From NCBI GenBank assembly GCA_030428885.1, contig JAUIEJ010000006.1, forward strand, positions 1 to 64,000: a stretch of 64,000 bases of DNA, given 5' to 3'. Positions 51,786 to 59,295 of this stretch are shown in pieces. The notes beneath the pieces are model-generated. The model did not search any database, was not told where the DNA came from, and saw only the letters and a list, made by a program, of their open reading frames with translations. Position numbers and translations under genes: made by a program. Position 1 is the first letter of the stretch. Each line of letters opens with the position of its first letter. This stretch comes from Gemmatimonadota bacterium. Lineage in GTDB: Bacteria; Gemmatimonadota; Gemmatimonadetes; Longimicrobiales; Gaopeijiaceae.

Positions 51786-53564
51786 ATGCGTCTCGCTCCC
51801 GCCGTGCTCCTCGCCCTCGCCCTGGTTCCCGGGGCCGCGGCGGCGCAGGACTCCTGCCCCGATGGGCGGGTCACGCGGGTGTTCGTCGACAATCGGTCCA
51901 TCTTCGACCTCGACGAGCTGGATGGGGCGCCGTTCCAGTGGGCCTACCGCGTCGCCAACACCCTCCACTACCGCACCCGTCCGTCGTTCATTCGCCGGGA
52001 GATCCTCCTGGCTGCCGGCGATTGCTGGGACCCCTTCCTGGCCTCCGATTCGGGGCGCCTGCTCCGGCGTCTGGGCTTCATCGCCCGGAGCGACGTGTAC
52101 GGCGTGCGCCAACCCGACGGCAACTGGCACCTGGTGGTGGACACCCAGGACGAATGGACGACCGTGGTGGAGGTGGGAACCCGCTTCGACGGGGGACTGA
52201 AGGTCGACAAGGTCCGGGTCCGGGAGGAGAACTTCCTGGGCCGGGGCTTCGTGGCCGGATTCCTCTACCGCGAAGACGACGCCCAGCGGCGGCTGGGGGG
52301 TGAACTCGCCACGCCCCGCCTCTTCAACACCCGGGTCGACGCCAGCATCCGGGCCGGCGAGACCCGGGTGGGGCCCTTCGTGGAGCAGGAGGTGTTCTAC
52401 CCCTTCGTGGGCGAGGTGGGACGGTTCGCCGGACGCCAACGCTACCGCCGGGAGGAGGACTACTTCACCTGGTCCCTGGGGACTCCGGATGCGCCCGAGC
52501 ACCTGATCCTCCCCGTGGAGCGCGAGGTGTGGGAACTCACCCTGGCGGCCCGGTTCGGGGAACCGGGCAACCTCACGGTCTTCGGCCTGGGTGTGTCCCG
52601 GGACCGCATGGAGTTCGCCGCCCTCGACCGCACCGAGCGGGTGCGGGACAACGCCTTCGGGTCGCCCGAACCCGCGCCCCCGGAGCTGGCCGGCCTCCTG
52701 GAGCCCCAGACCCGGTATCGCGCCGGCACCCGGGTCAATCTCCTCCTGGGCCAACGCAACATCCGCTTCGAGCAGCGCCGGGGCCTCGATGCCCTCCGGG
52801 GCCTGCAGGACCTGGAGCTGGGCACCGAGCTCGCGGTGACCGTGGGTCGCTCCCTGGGAGCGGTGGCGAGCCGCAACGAACCCGACGATCTGTTCACGCG
52901 CGCGCGCCTGTACGCCGCGGGGTCGCCGGCTCCCTTCGTCCTCATGGGCAACGCCTCCATGGAGGCCCGCCAGATCTTCTCCGGGTCGGCGGCGCAGGAC
53001 GGTTGGCGGGACATCCTGGGCGAGCTGGACCTCCTGGCGTACTGGCAGCCGCCCGACGCGCCTCGCCACACGTTCTTCGCCAGGGTCGCCGCCGCCGGAG
53101 GGTGGAACACCGACCTGCCGTTCCAGCTCACCCTGGGGGGCGTGGCCGGGGTGCGGGGCTTCCACGACGAGGACTTCCCCGGGTCCCGGCGGATCGTGAT
53201 CTCGGTGGAGGACCGGGTCTACTTCGGCTGGCCCTTCCGGGACCTCTTCGATTTCGGAGGCACCCTCTTCGCCGACGCCGGCCGGGTCTGGGCCGACGAT
53301 CTGGGGCTGGGGCGAGACTCGGGGTGGCGCGGTACCGTGGGGTTGGGACTCCGGTTCGGCTTCCCCGCGGGGAGCCGCGGTGTGGTGCGCATCGACGCGG
53401 GCGTTCCCTTCGGCGGGGGCACGGACCTGGGCGACACGGTGCTCCGGGTTTCCTTCCGCGATCTCCTGGGATTCACCGCCGGGCTCGACGACATGCAGAT
53501 GGAACGCAGTCGCCGCATGCGGATCGGACCCGACGTGTTCAGTCCGGTGCGGGCGGCGCGGTGA
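51786..53564 (+). CDS. Omp85/BamA-like outer-membrane protein
   Basis: The 592-residue protein has a signal peptide (LAPAVLLALALVPGAAAAQ) and one or two POTRA-like segments (about 30-135; RREILLAAGDCWDPFLASDS then GRLLRRLGFIARSDVYGV, typical beta-alpha-alpha-beta). The barrel carries the Omp85 loop-6 motif GGVAGVRGF (about residue 460) and ends in strands rich in glycine. It is shorter than BamA (about 800 residues) and resembles TamA or surface antigen (D15)-type members. It is first in a coupled operon with metabolic genes, with a GTGA overlap to the CDF transporter gene. This context argues for a dedicated transport or assembly role rather than BamA housekeeping. Confidence 0.82.
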   Translation: MRLAPAVLLALALVPGAAAAQDSCPDGRVTRVFVDNRSIFDLDELDGAPFQWAYRVANTLHYRTRPSFIRREILLAAGDCWDPFLASDSGRLLRRLGFIARSDVYGVRQPDGNWHLVVDTQDEWTTVVEVGTRFDGGLKVDKVRVREENFLGRGFVAGFLYREDDAQRRLGGELATPRLFNTRVDASIRAGETRVGPFVEQEVFYPFVGEVGRFAGRQRYRREEDYFTWSLGTPDAPEHLILPVEREVWELTLAARFGEPGNLTVFGLGVSRDRMEFAALDRTERVRDNAFGSPEPAPPELAGLLEPQTRYRAGTRVNLLLGQRNIRFEQRRGLDALRGLQDLELGTELAVTVGRSLGAVASRNEPDDLFTRARLYAAGSPAPFVLMGNASMEARQIFSGSAAQDGWRDILGELDLLAYWQPPDAPRHTFFARVAAAGGWNTDLPFQLTLGGVAGVRGFHDEDFPGSRRIVISVEDRVYFGWPFRDLFDFGGTLFADAGRVWADDLGLGRDSGWRGTVGLGLRFGFPAGSRGVVRIDAGVPFGGGTDLGDTVLRVSFRDLLGFTAGLDDMQMERSRRMRIGPDVFSPVRAAR

Positions 53565-54445
53565 GCCCTCATCGGATCACGGCCGACGAGCGGGCGCGTC
53601 GGAGCCGCTCGATCCTGGCCCGGGTCCTCCTGCTCAACGTGGGGGTGGTGGCCGTGAAGGCGGCGGCCTTCGCCGTCTCCGGCGCCCTCAGCCTCCTGGC
53701 CGAGATCGTCCATTCGAGCCTGGATGCGGCCAACAACGTCTTCGCGCTCTGGATCACCCGGGTGGCCGGCCGCGCCCCCGACGACGACCACCCGTACGGC
53801 CACCAGAAGTTCGAGACGCTGGGTGCGCTGGTCCTGGTGGGACTGCTGTCCATCACCGTGTTCGAACTCGTGGAACGGGCCGTGGAGCGACTGACCGCCC
53901 CCGAGCCGGTCCCGGTGGAGGCCAGCCCCCTCGCCCTCGGCCTCATGGGCTTCGGGCTGGTGGCCGGACTCGCCATCGCGACTTACGAGTCCCGCAAGGG
54001 CCGTGAACTCGGGTCCGACCTGATCCTGGCCGACGCGGCCCACACCCGGTCGGACGTCCTCACCACGGTGGCCGTCCTGGCCGGACTCGTCCTGGTGCGC
54101 CTGGGCTGGACCTGGGTCGACCCCTGGCTCACCCTGGTGGTGGCCGGCGCCATCGCCTGGACGGGGTGGAGCATCGTGCGCGAATCGGTCCCCATCCTCG
54201 TGGACGAACGGGCGGTCCATCCGGACCGCATCCGCGACGTGGCCGAAGAGAATCCGGGCGTGGTCTCGTGCTACGGGATCCGGTCCCGAGGGCGGGAGGG
54301 CGCGGTGTTCGCGGAACTCACCATCTCCGTCGACGCCGCCCTGGACGTGGCTCGCAGTCACGCCATCGCCGACGACGTGGAGGTCCGCATCGCCCACGAC
54401 CTCAAGGCCCGGGAGGTTGTCGTCCACGTCGAGCCGGCGCCGTGA
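53561..54445 (+). CDS. Cation diffusion facilitator (CDF) family transporter
   Basis: The 294-residue protein has six membrane helices with the transport-site motifs HSSLD in AEIVHSSLDAANNVFALW (HxxxD) and HTRSD in ILADAAHTRSDVLTTVAVLA (HxxxD), plus DDDHPYGHQKFETLGAL after helix 2. The C-terminal cytoplasmic domain is ferredoxin-like (REVVVHVEPAP). The HD/HD site usually selects zinc or cadmium, exported in exchange for protons. Its GTG overlaps the Omp85-like stop. Its presence inside a lipid/polyketide-like operon is unexpected. Confidence 0.92.
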   Translation: MSPHRITADERARRSRSILARVLLLNVGVVAVKAAAFAVSGALSLLAEIVHSSLDAANNVFALWITRVAGRAPDDDHPYGHQKFETLGALVLVGLLSITVFELVERAVERLTAPEPVPVEASPLALGLMGFGLVAGLAIATYESRKGRELGSDLILADAAHTRSDVLTTVAVLAGLVLVRLGWTWVDPWLTLVVAGAIAWTGWSIVRESVPILVDERAVHPDRIRDVAEENPGVVSCYGIRSRGREGAVFAELTISVDAALDVARSHAIADDVEVRIAHDLKAREVVVHVEPAP

Positions 54446-55167
54446 CCCGTCTGCCCCGCAGCCACGACCTGGAGATCCTGGATCACGGCAGGATCGACGG
54501 CGCTCCCGTGCCCCGGCCCGTGCTGGCCCGGTCCCTGGCCCACGTCGAGGCGGTGGACCGCTGGCTGGGCGGCGCTCGAGCGCTTCGGGCCGCCCTCGAA
54601 CGGCAGCTTCCGGGAGAGGGCAGGGTTCGACTTCTCGACGTGGGCACCGGCAACGGCCGCCTCCTCCGCCGGGTGGTGGCCGAGGTGGCGCGCCCGGACC
54701 GGTCCTGCATGGGCGTGGGGATCGAGATCGATGCCGCATCGGTGGCCATCGCCGATGGCGGGGCCACCTCGCACGCCACATCTCAGACCCGGGCGGCCCT
54801 CGTCCGCGCCGATGGACTCCGGATTCCCCTGGCCGACGCCAGCGTGGACGTGGCCCTCTGCGTCCTCACCCTCCACCACTTCGACGACGAGGCGGCCGTG
54901 GCCCTCCTCGCCGAGATGGCCCGGGTGGCCCGCCGCGCCGTGGTGGTGAGTGATCTGCGCCGTTCGATTCCGGCGTGGTGGGGGGCCCGGGCCCTGGCCG
55001 CCACGGTCTGGCGGGGCAATCCCGTGACTCGACACGATGGGCCCCTCTCGGTGCGCCGGGCCTTCACGGTGCACGAACTCCAGGCCCTGGGACGAGCGGC
55101 GGGCCTCTCGGCGGTGACGGTCCGGCGGGTCCCCCTCTTCCGCCTCGTGATGGAGGGCACTCCGTGA
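54442..55167 (+). CDS. Class I SAM-dependent methyltransferase
   Basis: The 241-residue protein has a Rossmann core: RLLDVGTGNGRLLRRVV (SAM loop), GVGIEIDAASVAIADGG with the ribose-binding acid, ALVRADGLRIPLADASVDVA and LHHFDDEAAVALLAEMARVA. The N-terminal segment (DHGRIDGAPVPRPVLARSLA then HVEAVDRWLGGARALR) is characteristic of a methyltransferase subgroup often adjacent to type III polyketide synthases and FAD reductases. Here the FAD reductase is present but the type III synthase is not; a ketosynthase follows instead. The target is probably a small lipid or polyketide. Confidence 0.85.
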   Translation: MTRLPRSHDLEILDHGRIDGAPVPRPVLARSLAHVEAVDRWLGGARALRAALERQLPGEGRVRLLDVGTGNGRLLRRVVAEVARPDRSCMGVGIEIDAASVAIADGGATSHATSQTRAALVRADGLRIPLADASVDVALCVLTLHHFDDEAAVALLAEMARVARRAVVVSDLRRSIPAWWGARALAATVWRGNPVTRHDGPLSVRRAFTVHELQALGRAAGLSAVTVRRVPLFRLVMEGTP

Positions 55168-56360
55168 CCGCGCGGCCCGAGGCCGACGTGGCCGTCGTGG
55201 GCGCGGGTCCGGCGGGAAGCGTCACCGCCCTCCACCTGGCCCGACGGGGATGGCGCGTCGTGGTCGTGGACCGGGCCCGATTCCCTCGCACCAAGGCGTG
55301 CGGAGAGTGCGTGAACCCCGGGGCGGTGGCCCGCCTCGAAGCCCTGGGGCTGGGCGCCCATGCCCTGGGCATCGACCCCGTCCCACTCCGGGGGTGGGAG
55401 CTGGCGTCGCCGGGGGCTCCGGCCCACCCGGCCCCCTTTCCCCGGGGAGTCGGAGTGGGGTGGGGTGTGGAACGGGCCGTCCTGGACCACGCCCTGGTCC
55501 AGGCGGCCCGGGACGCCGGCGTGGAGGTGCGGGAAGGGGTGCGGGTCCACGGCGTGGACGTGGCCGGACCGGGCTTCCCGACGCTCACCACCACCGACGG
55601 CCCCCTGCGGGCCCGCCTCGTGGTGGGGGCCGACGGGCTCCGGTCCCGGGTGGCCCGGGTCGTGGCCCGGGTCGCGCCGGGCTCCGCCCTCCCCCGGGTG
55701 TCCCAGACGGTTCGGGTGCGGGGGGTGGACCTGCCCGGCGACCGGGGGCGCCTCGTTCTCGACCGGGAGGCCACCGTCGGCGTCGCCCCGGTGGCCGCCG
55801 GGCGATGGAATCTCACCCGGGTGGTGCCGGCGGGGCCCGATGCGGCGGTGGCTCGCACGCCCGACCAACTGGTGGCGGCGGCGGCGAAGGCCGTTCCCGA
55901 ACTCGCGCCGGCCGTCGCCGACGGCCCGCTCCGGGCCAGCGGGCCGTTCCACTGGCGGGTCTCGGACCCCGTGGCCCGGGGGGTGGTGCTGGTGGGAGAC
56001 GCCGCGGGCTACTTCGACCCCCTCACGGGCCAGGGCATCCAGCGGGCCGTGGCGTCGGCCCAGGCGGCCGCCGACACGGTCCATCGGGCCCTCCGGGAGG
56101 CCCCGGTCCCCCACCGTCGGCACCTGGCGCCCTACGAGCGACGGCTCCAGCGCAGCCAGAGGCCGGGGCGCCGGCTCCAGGGGTGGATCGACAGCCTCCT
56201 GGATCACCCCCGGATTCTGGAAGCCGCCCTCGGACGGCTGGCCCGAGCCGGTACCCTGTCCGATGTTGTGGCCGTCACCGGCGATGCGCACCCCCTCCGG
56301 TCGCTCCTCTCCCTCCGGCACCTCCGCCTTCGCTCCCTCCCCTCCGGATGGCCCTCATGA
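55164..56360 (+). CDS. FAD-dependent oxidoreductase, geranylgeranyl reductase-like
   Basis: The 398-residue flavoprotein has the dinucleotide fold VAVVGAGPAGSVTALHLARR, the PRTKACGECVNPGAVARLEA motif shared with the geranylgeranyl reductase/halogenase group, DG-motif VVGADGLRSRVARV, and GVVLVGDAAGYFDPLTGQGI. Members reduce prenyl double bonds, hydroxylate, or halogenate. The halogenase WxWxIP motif is absent, so reduction or hydroxylation is more likely. The start GTG overlaps the methyltransferase stop and its stop overlaps the SRPBCC gene start, fixing it in the same pathway. Confidence 0.85.
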   Translation: MTARPEADVAVVGAGPAGSVTALHLARRGWRVVVVDRARFPRTKACGECVNPGAVARLEALGLGAHALGIDPVPLRGWELASPGAPAHPAPFPRGVGVGWGVERAVLDHALVQAARDAGVEVREGVRVHGVDVAGPGFPTLTTTDGPLRARLVVGADGLRSRVARVVARVAPGSALPRVSQTVRVRGVDLPGDRGRLVLDREATVGVAPVAAGRWNLTRVVPAGPDAAVARTPDQLVAAAAKAVPELAPAVADGPLRASGPFHWRVSDPVARGVVLVGDAAGYFDPLTGQGIQRAVASAQAAADTVHRALREAPVPHRRHLAPYERRLQRSQRPGRRLQGWIDSLLDHPRILEAALGRLARAGTLSDVVAVTGDAHPLRSLLSLRHLRLRSLPSGWPS

Positions 56361-56827
56361 GAACCGTCGATGAATGCACCGCACGGGCACCCGCCGACGT
56401 CTGTTTCCGGATGGCGGCGAACGTCGAGGGGTGGCCCTCGATCCTTCCCCACTACCGTTGGGTGTCGTTCCGGCGAAAGGACGCGTTCGCCACGGGCCTG
56501 GTGGAGATGGCCGCCTGGAGGAACTTCGGGCCCGTTCCCTGGCCCACCTGGTGGGTGTCGGAAATGTCGCCGGGGGACGAGGACTTCACGGTCCGGTACC
56601 ACCACGTGGAGGGGATCACCCGGGGCATGGACGTCTGGTGGCAGGTGAAACCCATCGATGACGGGACCTCCCATCTCAGCATCATCCACGAATGGTCCGG
56701 CCCCCGGTGGCCCGCCATCGGAGGGTTCGCCGCCGACCACGTCATCGGGCCCCACTTCGTGTCCCACATCGCCGGCCGCACCCTGGCCGGGGTGGCCGCC
56801 GCCGCTGAACGGGAGGCCGCGTCGTGA
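56357..56827 (+). CDS. SRPBCC (START/polyketide cyclase-like) family protein
   Basis: The 156-residue protein starts MRTVDECTARAPADVCFRMA, then ANVEGWPSILPHYRWVSF, the usual opening of SRPBCC ligand-binding domains. It continues with strand repeats (GLVEMAAWRNFGPVPWPTWW, DVWWQVKPIDDGTSHLSII) and a long C-terminal helix. Such proteins cyclise or aromatise polyketides, or bind lipids. Placement directly before a ketosynthase, with ATGA and GTGA overlaps on either side, supports a biosynthetic role. Confidence 0.85.
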   Translation: MRTVDECTARAPADVCFRMAANVEGWPSILPHYRWVSFRRKDAFATGLVEMAAWRNFGPVPWPTWWVSEMSPGDEDFTVRYHHVEGITRGMDVWWQVKPIDDGTSHLSIIHEWSGPRWPAIGGFAADHVIGPHFVSHIAGRTLAGVAAAAEREAAS

Positions 56828-58089
56828 CGGGCGTCGGCGCAGCTCCGGCCGGAGGCCGGCGGGTCGTCATTACGGGGCTCGGGCCCATCACCGCCTCGGG
56901 GATCGGCAAGGAGGCGTTCTGGGCCGGCCTCCGGAGCGAGCGCTCTCCCGTCGCCACCATCACCCGTTTCGATCCCTCACCCTTCCGCACCACCGTCGCC
57001 GCCGAGATCCACGACTTCGACGCCGCCGACTACATGGACGCCACCCGGGTCCGCCGTCTCGACCGGTTCGCCGCCTTCGCGGTAGCGGCGGCACGCATGG
57101 CGCTGGAGGACGGGAACCTCGACCCCGCGGACGTGGAGGGCACCCGGGCGGCGGTGCAGATGGGCTCGGCCCTGGGCGGCCTGGCCCACGCCCAGGACCA
57201 GATGACCCGGTACCTCGCCGACGGCGTGCGAGCGGTGGACGTGCGCCTCGCCACCACGGTGTTCTGCGGGGCGGCGAGCTGTCAGGTCGCCATCGAATTC
57301 GGCTTCACCGGGCCCAACTCCACCAACGCCATGAGCTGCGCCTCGGGAGCGATCGCCATCGGCGACGCCTGGCGCCTCATTCGCCACGGGGAGGCCGACG
57401 TCGCCCTGGCGGGCGGGGTGGAAGCCCCCCTCGGACCCCTCAGTTTCGGCGCCTTCGCCCTGATCCGGGCCATGACCACGCGCAACGACGAGCCGGCCAC
57501 CGCATGCCGGCCTTTCGACCGGACCCGGGACGGGTTCGTCATGGGAGAGGGCGCCGCAGTGGTGCTCCTGGAGTCGCTGGACCACGCCCGAGCCCGGGGC
57601 GCCACCATCTACGGAGAGGTCGTGGGCTACGGCACCACGAACGATGCGTACAGCATGGCCGCCCCCCGGCCCGACGGCGCCCGAGCCGGCGATGCCATGC
57701 GCGCCGCCCTGGCCAGTGCGGGCCTGGCCGCCGAAGCCGTGGACTACGTGAACGCCCATGCCAGCTCCACGCCCCTCAACGACGGAACCGAAACCGGGGC
57801 GGTGAAGGCCGTCCTGGGCGACCACGCCCACCGCATTCCGGTGACGGGCACCAAGCCCTACTACGGGCATCCGCTGGGAGCCTCGGGCGCCATCGAGGCG
57901 GTGGTCTCGGCGCTGGTGCTGGAGCGGGGCTGGATCCCGCCCACACTGAATCTGGACGAGCCCGACGAGGCCTGCGATCTCGACCATCTCCCCCGCTCGG
58001 GGCGCGCCGCCGACGTCCGCACCATCCTCAGCAACTCCTTCGGATTCGGCGGGATCAACGCCAGCCTCGTCTATCGGCGCCTCGAGTAA
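56824..58089 (+). CDS. Beta-ketoacyl-ACP synthase (FabF/KAS II-like)
   Basis: The 421-residue enzyme has a thiolase fold with the catalytic triad C172 (AMSCASGAIAIGDA), H312 (VNAHASSTPLNDGTETGAV) and H349 (GTKPYYGHPLGASGA), and the C-terminal SNSFGFGGINASLVYRR. It condenses acyl groups with malonyl-ACP. HASST in place of HGTST, and GHPLG in place of GHLLG, differ from housekeeping FabF and are typical of pathway-specific ketosynthases. No dedicated acyl carrier protein is in the operon. It is the last gene of the six-gene coupled operon. Confidence 0.9.
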   Translation: MTGVGAAPAGGRRVVITGLGPITASGIGKEAFWAGLRSERSPVATITRFDPSPFRTTVAAEIHDFDAADYMDATRVRRLDRFAAFAVAAARMALEDGNLDPADVEGTRAAVQMGSALGGLAHAQDQMTRYLADGVRAVDVRLATTVFCGAASCQVAIEFGFTGPNSTNAMSCASGAIAIGDAWRLIRHGEADVALAGGVEAPLGPLSFGAFALIRAMTTRNDEPATACRPFDRTRDGFVMGEGAAVVLLESLDHARARGATIYGEVVGYGTTNDAYSMAAPRPDGARAGDAMRAALASAGLAAEAVDYVNAHASSTPLNDGTETGAVKAVLGDHAHRIPVTGTKPYYGHPLGASGAIEAVVSALVLERGWIPPTLNLDEPDEACDLDHLPRSGRAADVRTILSNSFGFGGINASLVYRRLE

Positions 58090-58186
58090 CATTCCCACAA
58101 CCCCAAGTCCGACCATGTCTTACGGCGCGAGATTCCGCGTCGCGCCCCCGCTTCGGGCGGTGGAATCCAGTGGGGTGACGAAACGT

Positions 58187-58215
58187 TTGACGCGCTGAAT
58201 CCGCGTTTTTACCTT
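58187..58215 (+). promoter_or_regulatory. Putative promoter of the second sigma factor gene
   Basis: TTGACG (58187-58192) is followed after 17 bp by TACCTT (58210-58215). The predicted transcript start near 58222 gives a leader of about 118 nt before the ATG at 58340. The region is AT-richer than its surroundings (ttttacctttaag). Confidence 0.55.
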
Positions 58216-58339
58216 TAAGAACCCGTATCCGGGTCGTGCAGCCCCGTTCCCGGGGTTGTCCAACGCGGACGATGGGACACGTGTCCTGGGAATCGTCGCC
58301 ATCGTCCTGGTCCCCGTCAGACCGAGGTAACGCGCAGGA

Positions 58340-59200
58340 ATGTTTTCACCTTCTCGTGGCCTGGATTCGTTCGACCAGTACCTGCAGGATGTGGAGAAGT
58401 ATCCGCTGATCCAGAATCCCGAAGAGGAGCGAGCGCTGGCCCGCCGCGCCCGTACGGGAGACAAGGAAGCTGCGGAACGTCTCGTCACGGCCAATCTTCG
58501 GTTCGTGATCTCGTACGTGAAGAAATACCAGGGCCGGGGACTCGGCCTGGCCGAGCTGGTCTGCATCGGCAACGAGGGACTCCTCAAGGCCGTGAAGAAG
58601 TTCGATCCGGACAAGGGCGTGAAGTTCATCTCCTACGCCGTGTGGTGGATCCGCCAGACCGTGCTCCAGGCTCTGGCCGAGCAGACCCGCTCCGTGCGGA
58701 TTCCCCTGAACCAGAACTCGAATCTGGCCAAGCTGGCCCGGACCGAGACGGCCCTGACCCAGTCCCTGGGGCGTTCTCCCACCGATCAGGAGATCGCCGA
58801 GGAGATGGAGGAGCCGGTGGACACCATCCGGGCCCTGCGCCGGGTGGCGGCCAGCGAGCTGAGTCTCGACGCCCCCATCGATCGCGGAGACCGGGACAGC
58901 GCCTCCTTCGGCGAGCGGTTCGCCGGCGCGGAGGCCTCCGACATCGAGGAGGACGTCGAGGCGGTGGCCCGGCGGGATTTCCTCGAGTCCATGTTCGAGG
59001 CCTATCTCACCGAACGGGAACGGAAGATCCTCTACCTCTACTACGGCCTCGACGACGGCGAGGAGCGTACGCTGGAGGAAATCGGCTCCCTTCTGGGGGT
59101 GACCCGGGAGCGGATCCGCCAGATCCGCAATCGGGCCTTCGAGAAATTGAGGGAAAGCCCCCACGGCGAGTCCCTCTCCGGGTTCTGGACCGCCAACTGA
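58340..59200 (+). CDS. RNA polymerase sigma factor, RpoD/SigA-like (second copy)
   Basis: The 286-residue protein has sigma regions 1.2 (DSFDQYLQDVEKYPLIQNPE), 2 (TANLRFVISYVKKYQGRGLG, FDPDKGVKFISYAVWWIRQT), 3 (NLAKLARTETALTQSLGRSP) and 4 (ERTLEEIGSLLGVTRERIRQ then IRNRAFEKLRE). It lacks regions 1.1 and the non-conserved domain. CAGGA lies shortly before the ATG. Compared with the copy at 28861 it has a short acidic-aromatic N-terminus and different region 3 residues, so the two probably serve different promoters or conditions. A strong hairpin follows the stop. Confidence 0.9.
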   Translation: MFSPSRGLDSFDQYLQDVEKYPLIQNPEEERALARRARTGDKEAAERLVTANLRFVISYVKKYQGRGLGLAELVCIGNEGLLKAVKKFDPDKGVKFISYAVWWIRQTVLQALAEQTRSVRIPLNQNSNLAKLARTETALTQSLGRSPTDQEIAEEMEEPVDTIRALRRVAASELSLDAPIDRGDRDSASFGERFAGAEASDIEEDVEAVARRDFLESMFEAYLTERERKILYLYYGLDDGEERTLEEIGSLLGVTRERIRQIRNRAFEKLRESPHGESLSGFWTAN

Positions 59201-59206
59201 CCGCCC

Positions 59207-59242
59207 GCCGCGGGCCCGCTCCTCCGGGGGCGGGCCCGCGGC
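59207..59242 (+). terminator. Strong hairpin after the sigma factor gene
   Basis: Bases 59207-59219 and 59230-59242 form a perfect 13-bp, all-GC stem with a 10-base loop, 6 bp after the stop codon. No T-run follows, so termination may need Rho, or the hairpin may protect the mRNA end. Confidence 0.6.
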
Positions 59243-59295
59243 CCATGCGGCCCCCGGACCCCGGAACCGGGGTTGGGCCCCGATGTACCAGAGGC

